Shown: positions 46,222 through 56,113, counted from the stretch's first letter. The stretch: 64,000 bases of DNA from Sphingopyxis sp. HIX (GCF_001468285.1 NZ_LNSB01000014.1:1-64000); one strand, 5' to 3'. The notes: generated from the letters alone by a model not told the origin. Program-made: numbers and translations.

Positions 46222-49200
46222 TCACTCACCCCATCTATGGATTTCGCGAAAACGGCTGCATATCCGTGAAATCTCGACTTCGAGCCTCTCCGCTTCATCA
46301 GGCGTCGCACGCGCGCGCTTGCCGTCGAGTTCCGCCGCGCGATGGAGAAGCCACCGTCCGAGCGTATCGACGCTGTTTCTCATTCTCTCACGTTTGATGA
46401 GCAAAGGTCCGAGACCCCGCTTGACGCGTTCGATGCGGTGCAGATGGTCATGTTGGTCGAGCACATAAAGGGCCCAGCGGGTGTCTCCACCCTCTTCGTG
46501 CCTTCGCCGCCGCGCAATTTCCACATAGATCAGAAGGCTTTTGTTCGCTTCCGTAAGAAGTTTCCGCAAAAATGCGCGAGGCGCGGTCGCACGCCATCCC
46601 GCGCCTCTGTGCCCCTCCTCGTCTCCCCACATGGCAAGTGAGATTGCAGTTTGATTTCCTGAAGCGCGCCAGCGCCTATCACGGGCGTCGAACTGGAGGT
46701 TCATCGAATCGATGCACCGGCCTTCGGGGCGAATGGGCACCCCCGACACGGCACCGCGCAGCATGTCGCAATGATCCGACCGCGTCTCGCGTTCGGTGTA
46801 GCGGAGCCATCCTTCAAGTTCGAACCCGGGTTCGTTGAATGTATGATCGTCACCTGTACCAGGGACCAGAAAATCCATGCGATCGCGCGCAGTCAGCAGC
46901 GCTTGACCGAGCGCAAGGGCTGTCTCGGGCGTCACGAGCGAACTGCGGACATCGACCGCCTGCGTCCTGTCGCCCCAGCGCAGACTAAAGTCGGCCGCAA
47001 TGACGAGGTCGCTATCGTCTAGGTCGATTTCGGCATCGAAGACCTCGGACTTTACCGAGAAAATCCATGGATCATGAGGTGGCGCCGCTCCCTTTCTCCG
47101 GTGCAGCGTCTCGGGATCGGGTTCTTCGACGTCATCGGTAGGAGGGTGTCCCCAAAAACGGGCTTCGAACGGCGCCGGTGTCCGAAGATCGCTCAACCAT
47201 GCTGGCCCGATCGTCGGCATCCTGTCGCCCAGCCAATCTGCAAAGCTGTTACCATAGCGCCCCGGCTTGGCGAGCGGATGCGTCTCGATCAATTCGCCAA
47301 GTGCGCACATCATCCCGTTCCACTCGAGATAATGGGTAAGCCGCTCGACCATCGGGCGCGCACCATGACGGTTCGAGACGTGACGCTGTTCGGTCTCGAT
47401 ACGTGGCAGCCTCGGCTCTTTGATCCAATGGGTCGTCTCTTCGCCATAGCCCCAGCGCCCGTGGATCCACCCCTCGATGCGGTCGAGGAAGCTTTCCATA
47501 TCGATATCGAACAAGGCGGCCGGCGCCTGATACCAGTAACGGATCGTATCCATCGTATCAAAATGGAAGGGCCGTTTCTTCTCCTCTTCATGGAAAGCGG
47601 CCGCCCTCAGCGAACGATCTTTGCCAACCACCGGTGCGAACTGGCTCCGGTTGAGTTTGCGAACATAGTCGCTGTCGACCGGCGACAGCGAAATCGCCTT
47701 ATTCGCTTCGAGGTCGAGCAAGATCGCCTTGCCCAGTTCGCGAACAATGAGATGCGGGTCGGATCTCAGGCAGGCGAGAATCTCAGGGACGAAGCGCGCT
47801 ACGGAGGCCGGCACCGACTGGCTCGCGCGCCATAGCACCGTCATCAATTGCTCACGCGCGGCATAGAGATAGAAATCCGCCCCGACAAAGTCCCGCTCGT
47901 CGGTGACAGCAAGTTGGCGAACAAGATACTCGGTCGCCGGATCCCCGATTTCGACGAGTAATAATGCAGCGTGCGACGCGCGCCATCGTATCCGCTTATC
48001 GACGTCCGCCATCGCCGCAAAGAGGAGGCGCGCGACCGACTGGTCACGGTTGTCGAGAATGTCGACACCGACGAAACTTACCGCTGGTGGTTGTCCGGCG
48101 CGGTCCGTCACCCGCTTGATAAGAGTATCGAGCAGCGCGTTGCGATCCTCCGGAGCGGCTCGCGCAGCGATCACGCCGACCAAAGCGAATAGAAGTTCGG
48201 CCGAGATGGTCTCGGCATGATAGGCAATCGCCTCAAGAACGATAATCGCCTGTGCGTCAGACGGTAATCCCGTCGATTCGAGCAGCGCCTCGAGTGGCCC
48301 TGTTTCTTCATATCGCCACTCGAAGAGGTCGCGAAGCGCGAGCGCGACATAGCCACCGATGCGTTCGCCCGCCCAAAGCTTGACCGGAGGGTAATCGGAC
48401 CACTCCCTCAGGAGGTCGGGCAAAACTTGACCAAAGTCACCCTTTTCTCCCGCTGCCGCCAGCGCGAGGTCGAGGAAGGCAACGCGAAGGTTGCGCGACA
48501 TGACCCGCGCAGCGATCTTCTGGAACGCATATTTGCTGATACCATGCTCCGCCGATCGTGCAGCGTCCAACGCTGCCGCAATGCCCTCCCGACTGGTCAG
48601 CGGGGCCTGTGGCGCCGCGGACGCATCATCATCATCATCATCATCATCCTGCTCGCTGGCCTCGCGATCCTCGGAACCGAGAGCGAGGAGCGCCCGGCGC
48701 TGCGCTTCGGCTTCGGCAAGCGCCGGACTGGTTCGGATGTCGGCAATGTTGGCGATATCATTCAGCGCATCGGCAAAGCTGTTGAAGTCGCCCGAAAGCA
48801 GGCGAGATCGGCTTTCGGCAGCGATCACGGGTTCGGGAACCGGCTCGCCGTAGACCATTTGCGACAGCGACGGACGGCTTTCATCGCTCAAGAGCGAAAT
48901 CGCATAGCGCTGCGCTGGGGTCAGCCGCCGCGCAGCCGGCGCGGTAAGGAACTCCGGAATGGTGATTTCGTAGCGGGCAACACCGAGTTCATGCCAGCGG
49001 CTGATCGCAGCAAGACCCGTTGGAAGATCCCCCGCCGCGATCGCGCAGGCGGCACCCTGCCAAGAAAAATCGCCTCCCAGTTCGAGGGTGGCGGCGACCG
49101 CGCCCGCGGCATCGCCGATACGCTTTGCCAGGTCGGCACGCTCGGAACGCGTTCCGCCAAGTCCGGCCTCAGCGATGGCGCGGCACGCGGCCATTTCGGC

Positions 49201-52200
49201 GATCGCCTCAAAATCGACCCCGGCTGTGCGGGCAAGGGCGGAAGCGAAGAATCCGGCCGCAAGCGCGGGGTCGAGCGGCAGCGCCACGCGCGCGCACTGC
49301 GCGAGCAATTTGGCGCGTTCGGACGCGGCGCCGGCGTCGGTTTCGAACTCCTGCGCGAGTTCGACAAGCCATGCCAGCGCTGCGTCATGTCCGGCGCGCA
49401 GCAGCACCAGCGCCGACGCCATCTCGAGCATCGTCTTGTCGTTCGCTGCGTGCCAGGATTTTAGTGAGGACTTGGCCCCGGCACGCAACCCGGCGAGGTC
49501 CGCGCCCGCAAGACCGGCGTGGAAGAGATAGCTGCGCACCAAGAGGGTGGTGGCACCGGACTCCCGCGGTCGCGAGTCGTGATCGGGGGCATAGCTGATC
49601 GCTTCCGGAAATCGCTCAGCCGCCTCGGCGGGGCTGATTGTACCGATAAACAGGTCGCGCGTGACCCGCGCGGCCGCCAACATGGTACCGAACACGTTGA
49701 GGGTCGTCGCGCGCGTCTCGTTCCAATATTCCTCTGGCGATCTCTCCTGCCGAGGAGCGCTCCATGCCGCCCTTCGCCCGGCTGCCGGACGTGGATCCCG
49801 CGGAATCGGACGCGGCGGCGGCAGGATATCCTGCAAGATGATGGCTTCGCCGTCGATAAGTTCGGTAAGCGCCATCACCCTGACGCGCAGCGCGCCAGCG
49901 GTGCGGAGTTGGAACAGGTCATGGGTTTCCGCGAGAACCGGCATCGGGAAGGCGCGCGCCAGAATCGTCCCGACCGCTGTGCGGAGCGCAGGATCCGCAG
50001 CGGCGCGCTCGCACAGGAATAGCAGGGCTTCGTGCCAACTCAGCGGTGGCGATTGGCTCGCATGATGATCGACGGGCTTGGACCATTGCTCCGCTGTTGC
50101 GCTTGCAAGGCGGTCGAGCGCGCCGCGCAGGATCTGATCCGCAAAAGTCTCGCCGGCAAGCAGCGCGGCAGCGACCAGTGGCGCGAGCGCACAGGGCGGC
50201 CAGTCTCGGGCGATGATCGCCTCGCGCAGCGGCTCGGGCCGGCGCCCGGCGGCGCCCTGCGCGAGCCGCTGGAAAACCGGGGCAAGACTTTCAAGCGGTG
50301 TCCATTGCTGGATACGGTCCATTGCTGCAGCATCGCCAGCGATCGTCGCATGCGTGAAGACGTCGGCAACGATATCGGACGAGAGAATATCGAACTTGGC
50401 GTCGTCCGACAAAGCGGCGTCGCGCAGATGTTCCTGCCACCAGCGATAGTCGCCGCGCGCTGCGGCTGGATCGGTTTCGGAGAGCGCCGCGGCGCGTTCG
50501 ACGCGATAGCGTGCGACGTGCTTGCGGTAACGGCGGCCGGTCAGGACGAGACGCATCGCAGCATCGGGTTCGAAGCGAACCGACAGGTCGAGATTGTCGA
50601 CAATCAGGTCGTCCATGATTTTTTGCCGCTTGGTCGCTTCGGCGGAGGCGATGAGCAAGTTGCACGCCATGCCGATGTCGGCGGCACGCTGGCACGCCCG
50701 GAGCGCAAGCGCGAGCCGTCGTGAGCGGATAAATTCGCCTTCTGCGGCGGAGACATCGGGCGGCATCGGCGCCTGGCCCGTCACCAGTGCATAGAGGTCG
50801 TCGAGCTTTCCGGCACTGACGAGCACTTCGCCGAGCGCCAGCGCCGCATAGGCGTCGCTCTCGGCGCGGGCGGCAAGAATCTCACTTGCCCGACGGAGGA
50901 GCGCAGAAGCGCTGTCCTTCGCGCGCTCATCGACGAACGCCTCGAAATCTTCGTCGGCAAACGACCAGCCGCTCGGATGTGAGACGATCCCGCCAATATC
51001 GTTGGCGATGTCCCGCACATCAGCGGTGTTGAGTCCGGCGATCGCCGCGAGGATGTGGGCGGGGACGGGGCGCGGTAGCCGTGCGAGCGCGCTCAGCATC
51101 GGCCAGATACGCGTCGGACCGCCGACCCGTACACCCGCTTCCTCGACGCGCTTGGCGAAGAGCGGGTCGATCCCGGTCGCCCGCGGCAGCAGCCGTGCAA
51201 CCGCAAGGTCTTCTTCTTTGTCGCCGAGGCCCTCCACGGCATAGACGAGCCGGCGAGGATTACCGCCTGTCAGGTCATAAAGAATCGCTCCACTCTGCGG
51301 CGACCATTGCGGCTGCCATAGCGCGACCAGATCTGCCGATTCCATTTTATCGAGCGGCAAAACCGGAAAGTCGTCGTAGAGGTCGGCGGCCCCGACGTCA
51401 TCGAGACGTGCGTTGCGACAACTGACCACGATCCGGACGTTGTCAGGCCAGACCGATGCCGCGGCGAGATCGTCGAGAAAGCAGGGCTCGACCCAATGCT
51501 TTGCTCCGATTCGCGCATTGTCGACAGCATCGAAGGCGAGGACCAGCAGCGCGTCGGGGCCGCGCGCCGCGATGATCTCGCTTGCGGCTGCCACTCGCCG
51601 GCGAAACGCCGAAAAGGCGCTGAGGCTCTCATGACGCCGGATCACAAAGGGAGTGCAAAGCCGTGCGGCAAGTTCGTTACCGAGTTGGGTGAAGGCATGT
51701 TCGGGAAGATGCCGCCTCTGGTCCGACGCGAGAAAAAGTCCGCCGCCATAGCAATCATAGAGGAGAATCTCCGACCCCTCCGGCAGCAGGCGATCGAGCG
51801 TGCTGATAAGGCCGGTCTTCCCGCATCCACCGTCCGCCCTGATCCGCAGGGGTTTGGCGAGCGGTTCTTTCAATCGCCCGGCGAGAACGGCGGCGATGGA
51901 CCGGGTGAGGAGCGGATTTGGGGGAGAGATGGCCGAGGGTGCCGGGAAGAAGATTTCTTTCGCGCCTGCTCCCAGCCAGAGCAATATGGACTCGCGCGTG
52001 AGCGCACCCATATGCTGGCCCTCGGGCAGCATCAGTTGCTTGATGTTGTGTTGCAGCCTTCGCGCGTCTTCGCGCGCATCGGCATCGGTCGAGTCCGCAA
52101 GACGCCGCACGACCTCCGTATGAAGTTGGAGCCGTGAAACCGAGTTGAAGGCGCTCAAATCCCAAGCGCGAAGGAAGCGGAGAAGTTCATCGCCCTTGAG

Positions 52201-52707
52201 CCCCAACTGCTTCATCAGCAGCGTCGCCGTTTCGGGCGGATCGCTCGGCAGTCGATCGCCAAGAGCGAGCAACGCCTCGATGTCATTGGCGACATCCTCG
52301 TCGAGCGGCTGGTTCGTGACGATCGCGAAGTCACCCTTGAACGATACCCCGCGCATCAACCCTGCGAGTTTGCCGAGCACGCTGCTGTATTTTTTTGTTT
52401 TTGCCTTGGGCGTCGTCAGTCGCGCCCAGGTCCACGCCTTTTCGGGATGCGACGGCGAATATTTGAGCTGAAGGTAGCGAAAGGACTGAACGCCATCCTT
52501 CTCCAGCGTCAGCGTGACATCGACTGCCTGCGCATGCTCGCCAAGATCAGCATGTGCGGCGTCGTCGGGCACATTTTCGACGAGGATCGACGCGGTTTCC
52601 CCATCCGGATCGAGCAATCGCAGAAGTTCGCGCGCAACCCATTGTTCGTGGAAATCATCCCCCGCGCTCGATGCTACGGCCCCTAGAAAGCTATTCTCCT
52701 GTGCCAA
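46222..52707 (-). CDS. Giant Cap4-like nuclease/STAND NTPase/helical-repeat protein, putative defence
   Basis: A 2161-residue protein. The N-terminus (about 15-190) looks like a Cap4/DUF4297-type PD-(D/E)xK nuclease: GDDFHEQWVARELLRLL, then Asp63 in QAVDVTLTLEKDG and Gln80-x-Lys82 in FRYLQLKYS. A P-loop STAND-type NTPase follows, with Walker A GGCGKTG at 293-299, a DCYGGG segment at 318-323, and Walker B LLVLAFDAVD at 387-396. About 1500 residues of alpha-helical repeats follow, with an eight-Asp tract near residue 1352 and a more beta-rich C-terminus. This layout resembles Avs/NACHT-like antiphage sensors, where the repeats detect a phage protein and the NTPase triggers the nuclease. Start is TTG 52707 with GAGG six bases upstream. 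Divergent from a protease-nuclease pair. The exact family is uncertain. Confidence 0.75.
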   Translation of the reverse strand: MAQENSFLGAVASSAGDDFHEQWVARELLRLLDPDGETASILVENVPDDAAHADLGEHAQAVDVTLTLEKDGVQSFRYLQLKYSPSHPEKAWTWARLTTPKAKTKKYSSVLGKLAGLMRGVSFKGDFAIVTNQPLDEDVANDIEALLALGDRLPSDPPETATLLMKQLGLKGDELLRFLRAWDLSAFNSVSRLQLHTEVVRRLADSTDADAREDARRLQHNIKQLMLPEGQHMGALTRESILLWLGAGAKEIFFPAPSAISPPNPLLTRSIAAVLAGRLKEPLAKPLRIRADGGCGKTGLISTLDRLLPEGSEILLYDCYGGGLFLASDQRRHLPEHAFTQLGNELAARLCTPFVIRRHESLSAFSAFRRRVAAASEIIAARGPDALLVLAFDAVDNARIGAKHWVEPCFLDDLAAASVWPDNVRIVVSCRNARLDDVGAADLYDDFPVLPLDKMESADLVALWQPQWSPQSGAILYDLTGGNPRRLVYAVEGLGDKEEDLAVARLLPRATGIDPLFAKRVEEAGVRVGGPTRIWPMLSALARLPRPVPAHILAAIAGLNTADVRDIANDIGGIVSHPSGWSFADEDFEAFVDERAKDSASALLRRASEILAARAESDAYAALALGEVLVSAGKLDDLYALVTGQAPMPPDVSAAEGEFIRSRRLALALRACQRAADIGMACNLLIASAEATKRQKIMDDLIVDNLDLSVRFEPDAAMRLVLTGRRYRKHVARYRVERAAALSETDPAAARGDYRWWQEHLRDAALSDDAKFDILSSDIVADVFTHATIAGDAAAMDRIQQWTPLESLAPVFQRLAQGAAGRRPEPLREAIIARDWPPCALAPLVAAALLAGETFADQILRGALDRLASATAEQWSKPVDHHASQSPPLSWHEALLFLCERAAADPALRTAVGTILARAFPMPVLAETHDLFQLRTAGALRVRVMALTELIDGEAIILQDILPPPRPIPRDPRPAAGRRAAWSAPRQERSPEEYWNETRATTLNVFGTMLAAARVTRDLFIGTISPAEAAERFPEAISYAPDHDSRPRESGATTLLVRSYLFHAGLAGADLAGLRAGAKSSLKSWHAANDKTMLEMASALVLLRAGHDAALAWLVELAQEFETDAGAASERAKLLAQCARVALPLDPALAAGFFASALARTAGVDFEAIAEMAACRAIAEAGLGGTRSERADLAKRIGDAAGAVAATLELGGDFSWQGAACAIAAGDLPTGLAAISRWHELGVARYEITIPEFLTAPAARRLTPAQRYAISLLSDESRPSLSQMVYGEPVPEPVIAAESRSRLLSGDFNSFADALNDIANIADIRTSPALAEAEAQRRALLALGSEDREASEQDDDDDDDDASAAPQAPLTSREGIAAALDAARSAEHGISKYAFQKIAARVMSRNLRVAFLDLALAAAGEKGDFGQVLPDLLREWSDYPPVKLWAGERIGGYVALALRDLFEWRYEETGPLEALLESTGLPSDAQAIIVLEAIAYHAETISAELLFALVGVIAARAAPEDRNALLDTLIKRVTDRAGQPPAVSFVGVDILDNRDQSVARLLFAAMADVDKRIRWRASHAALLLVEIGDPATEYLVRQLAVTDERDFVGADFYLYAAREQLMTVLWRASQSVPASVARFVPEILACLRSDPHLIVRELGKAILLDLEANKAISLSPVDSDYVRKLNRSQFAPVVGKDRSLRAAAFHEEEKKRPFHFDTMDTIRYWYQAPAALFDIDMESFLDRIEGWIHGRWGYGEETTHWIKEPRLPRIETEQRHVSNRHGARPMVERLTHYLEWNGMMCALGELIETHPLAKPGRYGNSFADWLGDRMPTIGPAWLSDLRTPAPFEARFWGHPPTDDVEEPDPETLHRRKGAAPPHDPWIFSVKSEVFDAEIDLDDSDLVIAADFSLRWGDRTQAVDVRSSLVTPETALALGQALLTARDRMDFLVPGTGDDHTFNEPGFELEGWLRYTERETRSDHCDMLRGAVSGVPIRPEGRCIDSMNLQFDARDRRWRASGNQTAISLAMWGDEEGHRGAGWRATAPRAFLRKLLTEANKSLLIYVEIARRRRHEEGGDTRWALYVLDQHDHLHRIERVKRGLGPLLIKRERMRNSVDTLGRWLLHRAAELDGKRARATPDEAERLEVEISRICSRFREIHRWGE
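48625..48648. repeat. (ATC)8 trinucleotide microsatellite
   Basis: Eight perfect ATC copies within the giant gene, read as eight GAT (Asp) codons on the minus strand. Slippage would change the Asp tract length without shifting frame. Confidence 0.95.
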
Positions 52708-53067
52708 TCCAGACCTCTTAAACAGACGTGATCGCCGCCCCCAACAAGCAACGCCTTCACATATTCACCACCATAGCATCGGGAATCGCTTCCGCTTGCG
52801 CTACTAATCCAGATGAACCATCGACGCATCTGCCGGACAACCGGTTCACAGTTTCGGAATGTCGCACTTCTTGCCGGTCGTGTGAAGCAACGCGGGCCAC
52901 TGCGAATTTCTTTGCGAGTCGCGATTCGATTCGGTCCACGCGAGGCTGGAGAACCGACATGTCCTCGGCACTTCTGATCAAGACACCGGATGCGCGCATC
53001 GGCGGAACGATCATCGCGCCATCGGCGAGATAATACGGTAAGGGGCGTCGTCATCCCGGAGCCAGCC
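52708..53067. other. Divergent promoter region of the defence island
   Basis: No convincing gene lies in these 360 bases. A minus-strand frame of 85 codons (52757..53014) has no SD and no recognisable domain, so it is not called. On the minus strand TATTAT near 53028-53033 resembles a -10 box for the giant gene, which would leave a leader of about 300 bases. The region is AT-richer than its flanks. Confidence 0.45.
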
Positions 53068-54087
53068 ATGCCGTTCCCTTTCGATATCGCGGGCGAGACG
53101 CCCGATCGGCGCGATCTGTATCTTGTACAGGATCCGTACCTGCGCGAACGCATCCTGCCGCTGCTACGCTTTGATCCGAACGAACCCGACGATCGGCCGA
53201 GCGGCCACGGGACGGCGTTCCGGATCGACCCCTGGTCCCGTTGCGCGACGGCTTTCCATGTGCTGGAAAATCTTTTCGAGGTCGATCGCGCGGGGACGAC
53301 GACCCACCTAAAGGACAATGTGCGCCTGGCCGCGCTCGAACTCCCCGGACAGGGATATGGGCTGCTGCCGATCCCTCGCGACGCGTGGCGGCCGATGCAC
53401 GCCTCCTTCAGCTATTTCCGGATCGATAGGCCGTTCGGTCAGGCCGCGAGTTTCCGAAACCTGATCGAGTTGATGGTGCTGCGGATTCGACCGGCCTCGC
53501 CGAGCGAAAGCGGCACCCCCTATTTGCCTGTGAATCTGAGCAGTTGGCGGCCTTCCATCGGGGAGCGCGTGATGGCGATAGGCTATCCCGACCTCGACGA
53601 GGCGAAGGACGGAGAGGACAAGGACGATCCGAACAGACCTTTTCATCAATATCTTTACGCATCGGTAGGCGAGATCACCGATATCGAACCTGCGGACACA
53701 CGACGTGCGCGGCCTTGGCCGATGCTACGGATTGACGCGAACTGGCCGGGTGGCATGAGCGGTGGACCGGTGTTTAACGAGCAGGGCCATGTGATTGGCA
53801 TCGTCTCCGCCGGGTTCGAAGGAGAGGGCGGTGCGACCGCGACCTATTTCTCCAGTTGGGATGTTCCCCGGCAGATTTTCGGCTCGCTCGATCCCGATAA
53901 TCCGGGGCGTTTCATGAACTGGGGCGTTTTCGACGCCAGCGGCACCCTCGTTTACTGCGGTCAGGACAAGGCCGAGATCGAACGCTTCGCTCGGGATCAC
54001 GGCCTGAACGACTTCGGCATGGTGTCGATCGACCCGGTGACAGAGGAATGGTTGCGCTCGCAGGTGGTGGCATTTCCCGAATCCTGA
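53068..54087 (+). CDS. Trypsin-like serine protease, defence-associated
   Basis: A 339-residue cytoplasmic protein (no signal peptide) with a chymotrypsin/trypsin-like fold. The catalytic His64 is in CATAFHVLENLF and the nucleophile Ser231 in GGMSGGPVFNEQGHVIGIVS. Where the catalytic Asp usually lies (a DxALL motif) the sequence reads NLIELMVLRI, so Glu134 may take its place or another residue serves; this is odd and should be checked by modelling. A C-terminal segment of about 75 residues (from GRFMNWGVFD) is unassigned. ATG 53068 has GGAG eight bases upstream. It is 96 bases before the Shedu-like gene and divergent from the giant STAND gene. Trypsin-like modules are common effectors in STAND-based antiphage systems. 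Confidence 0.8.
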   Translation: MPFPFDIAGETPDRRDLYLVQDPYLRERILPLLRFDPNEPDDRPSGHGTAFRIDPWSRCATAFHVLENLFEVDRAGTTTHLKDNVRLAALELPGQGYGLLPIPRDAWRPMHASFSYFRIDRPFGQAASFRNLIELMVLRIRPASPSESGTPYLPVNLSSWRPSIGERVMAIGYPDLDEAKDGEDKDDPNRPFHQYLYASVGEITDIEPADTRRARPWPMLRIDANWPGGMSGGPVFNEQGHVIGIVSAGFEGEGGATATYFSSWDVPRQIFGSLDPDNPGRFMNWGVFDASGTLVYCGQDKAEIERFARDHGLNDFGMVSIDPVTEEWLRSQVVAFPES

Positions 54088-54183
54088 CGCCCACTCCAAG
54101 GGCGCGCTCGCTGATGTCGGTAAAGTTGCTCAGCCTGCGCGCATCGTACATCAGCGTAGCGAAGCGATACTTGGAGAGGCGGC

Positions 54184-55635
54184 ATGGCAGACTTCGAATT
54201 ATTGGCAGCTGCGACAAGCAACGGAATCGCGTTCGATCTCCGGATGAGCCGAACGATCAGCCGAATGGCCGATCCGAAGCTGAAACGAAGCGATCCTCTC
54301 CCGACCCGCCGACTCTTTGATATTCACGTCGGAGAGGATCAACTCGTCACCTATCCTACTTTTACGCGGCCGACCGACCGCTTTCTGACCGGCAAATACG
54401 CACCCCTGCAGTCGATCAGCTTCGAACTCACCGAGCCATTTTCGCTGCCGGACACGCAGGAAGACGCGGTCGCCTTTCTTGACGACCGGCTGCCGCCGAT
54501 GTTCATCCGCGACCCCGCCTTTGGCCTCGGCGTGACCACCCTCATCGCCCCGCTGATAAATGTCATCTGCGAGATCGGCACGATCATTTACTTGGCCCTG
54601 GGCTCGGACGAGACACATATCGAAGGCAAGACATTCCATCTGAATTACGACGACTATGAAGATCTTCGCCTGAACTTTGGCCGGATCGCTCGCAAATATC
54701 AGAATGAGAGCAAGATAGACCGCACGATCGCCGCCAACGATATGCTGCTTCATGATCTAGACCCCGAGCGCTTTCCTCTGCGCGGACGGCCCTACCAGAC
54801 GGGTTCGATTCACAAGTTGCTCGGGGGCCCCAATCTTCAAAAGACACAACTCAAAGGCAAGGATCGGGTCGGCGTAGCCCAAGCAGCCTCCGCCAATGCG
54901 AAGACATTGGCCCGAAAGGAACCGCTCGAATTCGCTGCCCTGCAACGCGACATCGAACTGGTGAGTCTCGATACCCTGATCGAACGGTTCGACGCCTTGA
55001 TGAAGGCCAATGCATCCGAGTCTCGTTGGCAGAAACTGCTCGACGCCAATCCCTTTATATTGTCCATGGTGTTCGGCTATCCGGTCGTCCTCGTTGCCAG
55101 CAGTTCCCCCGTGGGCGGCATCCGCTTCGGCGGAAATGGCCAGAAGATCGCCGATTTCCTCTACAAAAATGATCGGACACAGAATGCTGCCCTGGTCGAG
55201 ATCAAAAGGCCCGACACCGACCTGATCGGTGCAGTCTATCGCGGCGAGGTCTGGCCGCCCCATTGGAAATTGACCGGCGCGATAACCCAGGTGCTCGACC
55301 AGCGCGCCAAGTTCATCAAATCGCTGCCGGCGCTCAAGGAGAGTTCGGAATATTATGCGATCGAGGCGAATGCGGTCGATTGCGTGATCGTCGCCGGAAC
55401 GACGCCCGAAGACCGCGACAAGCGCGCCAGCTTCGAATTGTTCCGGGCGCAAATGAAAGATGTCCGGATCGTCACCTTCGACGAGTTGCACGCCAAACTG
55501 GTGATGCTGCGCGAACTCCTCGCCGCACCGGTCGGCCCCGACGATGGCGGTGCGATCGGTGCTGCGGATGAGCGGGCAGAACTCGACGAAGCCCATCTTG
55601 ATGATGCGGATCCGCGCCAGGATTACGACCTGTAG
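54184..55635 (+). CDS. Shedu-like DUF4263 nuclease
   Basis: A 483-residue protein whose C-terminal part (about 260-450) has the PD-(D/E)xK pattern of DUF4263/Shedu SduA: SESRWQKLLDANPFILSM (Glu279), then GNGQKIADFLY (Asp324) and AALVEIKRPDTDLI (Glu339-x-Lys341), followed by the helix LTGAITQVLDQRAKFIKS typical of the family. The N-terminal ~250 residues are unassigned and may be a sensing or oligomerisation domain. SduA alone defends against phage by DNA cleavage. Here it follows a trypsin-like protease gene on the same strand, so the protease may activate or restrain it. ATG 54184 has GGAGAGG close upstream. An acidic tail rich in Asp/Ala ends the protein. Confidence 0.82.
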   Translation: MADFELLAAATSNGIAFDLRMSRTISRMADPKLKRSDPLPTRRLFDIHVGEDQLVTYPTFTRPTDRFLTGKYAPLQSISFELTEPFSLPDTQEDAVAFLDDRLPPMFIRDPAFGLGVTTLIAPLINVICEIGTIIYLALGSDETHIEGKTFHLNYDDYEDLRLNFGRIARKYQNESKIDRTIAANDMLLHDLDPERFPLRGRPYQTGSIHKLLGGPNLQKTQLKGKDRVGVAQAASANAKTLARKEPLEFAALQRDIELVSLDTLIERFDALMKANASESRWQKLLDANPFILSMVFGYPVVLVASSSPVGGIRFGGNGQKIADFLYKNDRTQNAALVEIKRPDTDLIGAVYRGEVWPPHWKLTGAITQVLDQRAKFIKSLPALKESSEYYAIEANAVDCVIVAGTTPEDRDKRASFELFRAQMKDVRIVTFDELHAKLVMLRELLAAPVGPDDGGAIGAADERAELDEAHLDDADPRQDYDL

Positions 55636-55870
55636 TACTGCGCCCCGCGAGGCAACTGTCTCTGCCACCAGCGCAAGTATCTTTTCAACTCCGTCTCGCT
55701 CGCGCGTCCTATGATCGAACCTGACGGCGCGCGATCCGGCGTCGCCATCGAACGGAAGGAGCGGTTATGCACGAAGCGGGTGACGAGCGGGCGAACTCCC
55801 CGGAGACAAAGCGCACGCACCATCGGACCCGCACAACTATGAGGCCTAAGTCATTGATATTGGTGAGCGA
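55636..55870. other. Intergenic stretch before the tRNA fragment
   Basis: No gene is supported. A minus-strand frame ending at 55623 encodes ETELKRYLRWWQRQLPRG-like sequence, but it has no family match I can name and no clear ribosome-binding site, so it may be a relic. Confidence 0.4.
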
Positions 55871-55915
55871 TGGTGCCGCTTACAGGACTCGAACCTGTGA
55901 CCCCATCATTACGAA
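55871..55915 (-). other. 3' fragment of tRNA-Thr(CGT), attachment site of an integrative element
   Basis: Read on the minus strand, the sequence gives the anticodon loop TTCGTAA (anticodon CGT), the 3' anticodon stem TGATG, a perfect T-stem ACAGG/CCTGT around the TTCGAGT loop, the acceptor strand AAGCGGC, A and an encoded CCA (ending at 55871). The 5' half of a tRNA is absent: the bases before the anticodon loop do not pair. This is the signature of integration at a tRNA 3' end. The integrase gene begins 260 bases away, so the element lies to the right and the reconstituted tRNA should be found beyond its far end. Confidence 0.75.
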
Positions 55916-56113
55916 GGAAAATCGCGTGCGCAGAAGAAGCGAGGATTGTCAACGGCTTTTGCGATAATGGCGGCGGTATCGAGCAAAGACCCAAGCGCGA
56001 CCCAATCAGGCGTGGCATTGTGGGACGGCCCTAACCTTGTGAAAGTGCTTTCACCCAATCACGAGATGAAATCGGACCTCCGAATGTCCCACAAGCTTCG
56101 GTGACGACGGCCC

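Noticed and set aside
48625-48648. Short repeat considered as a CRISPR-like array
   Set aside because: It is a simple in-frame trinucleotide tract without spacers. No CRISPR array or cas gene was seen in the window.
52757-53014. 85-codon minus frame upstream of the giant gene
   Set aside because: No ribosome-binding site or family; the region more plausibly holds divergent promoters.
55767-55967. Small + frame encoding AYRTRTCDPIITKE
   Set aside because: RTRTCD-type peptides are the classic artefact of translating tRNA sequence; this is the tRNA-Thr fragment.
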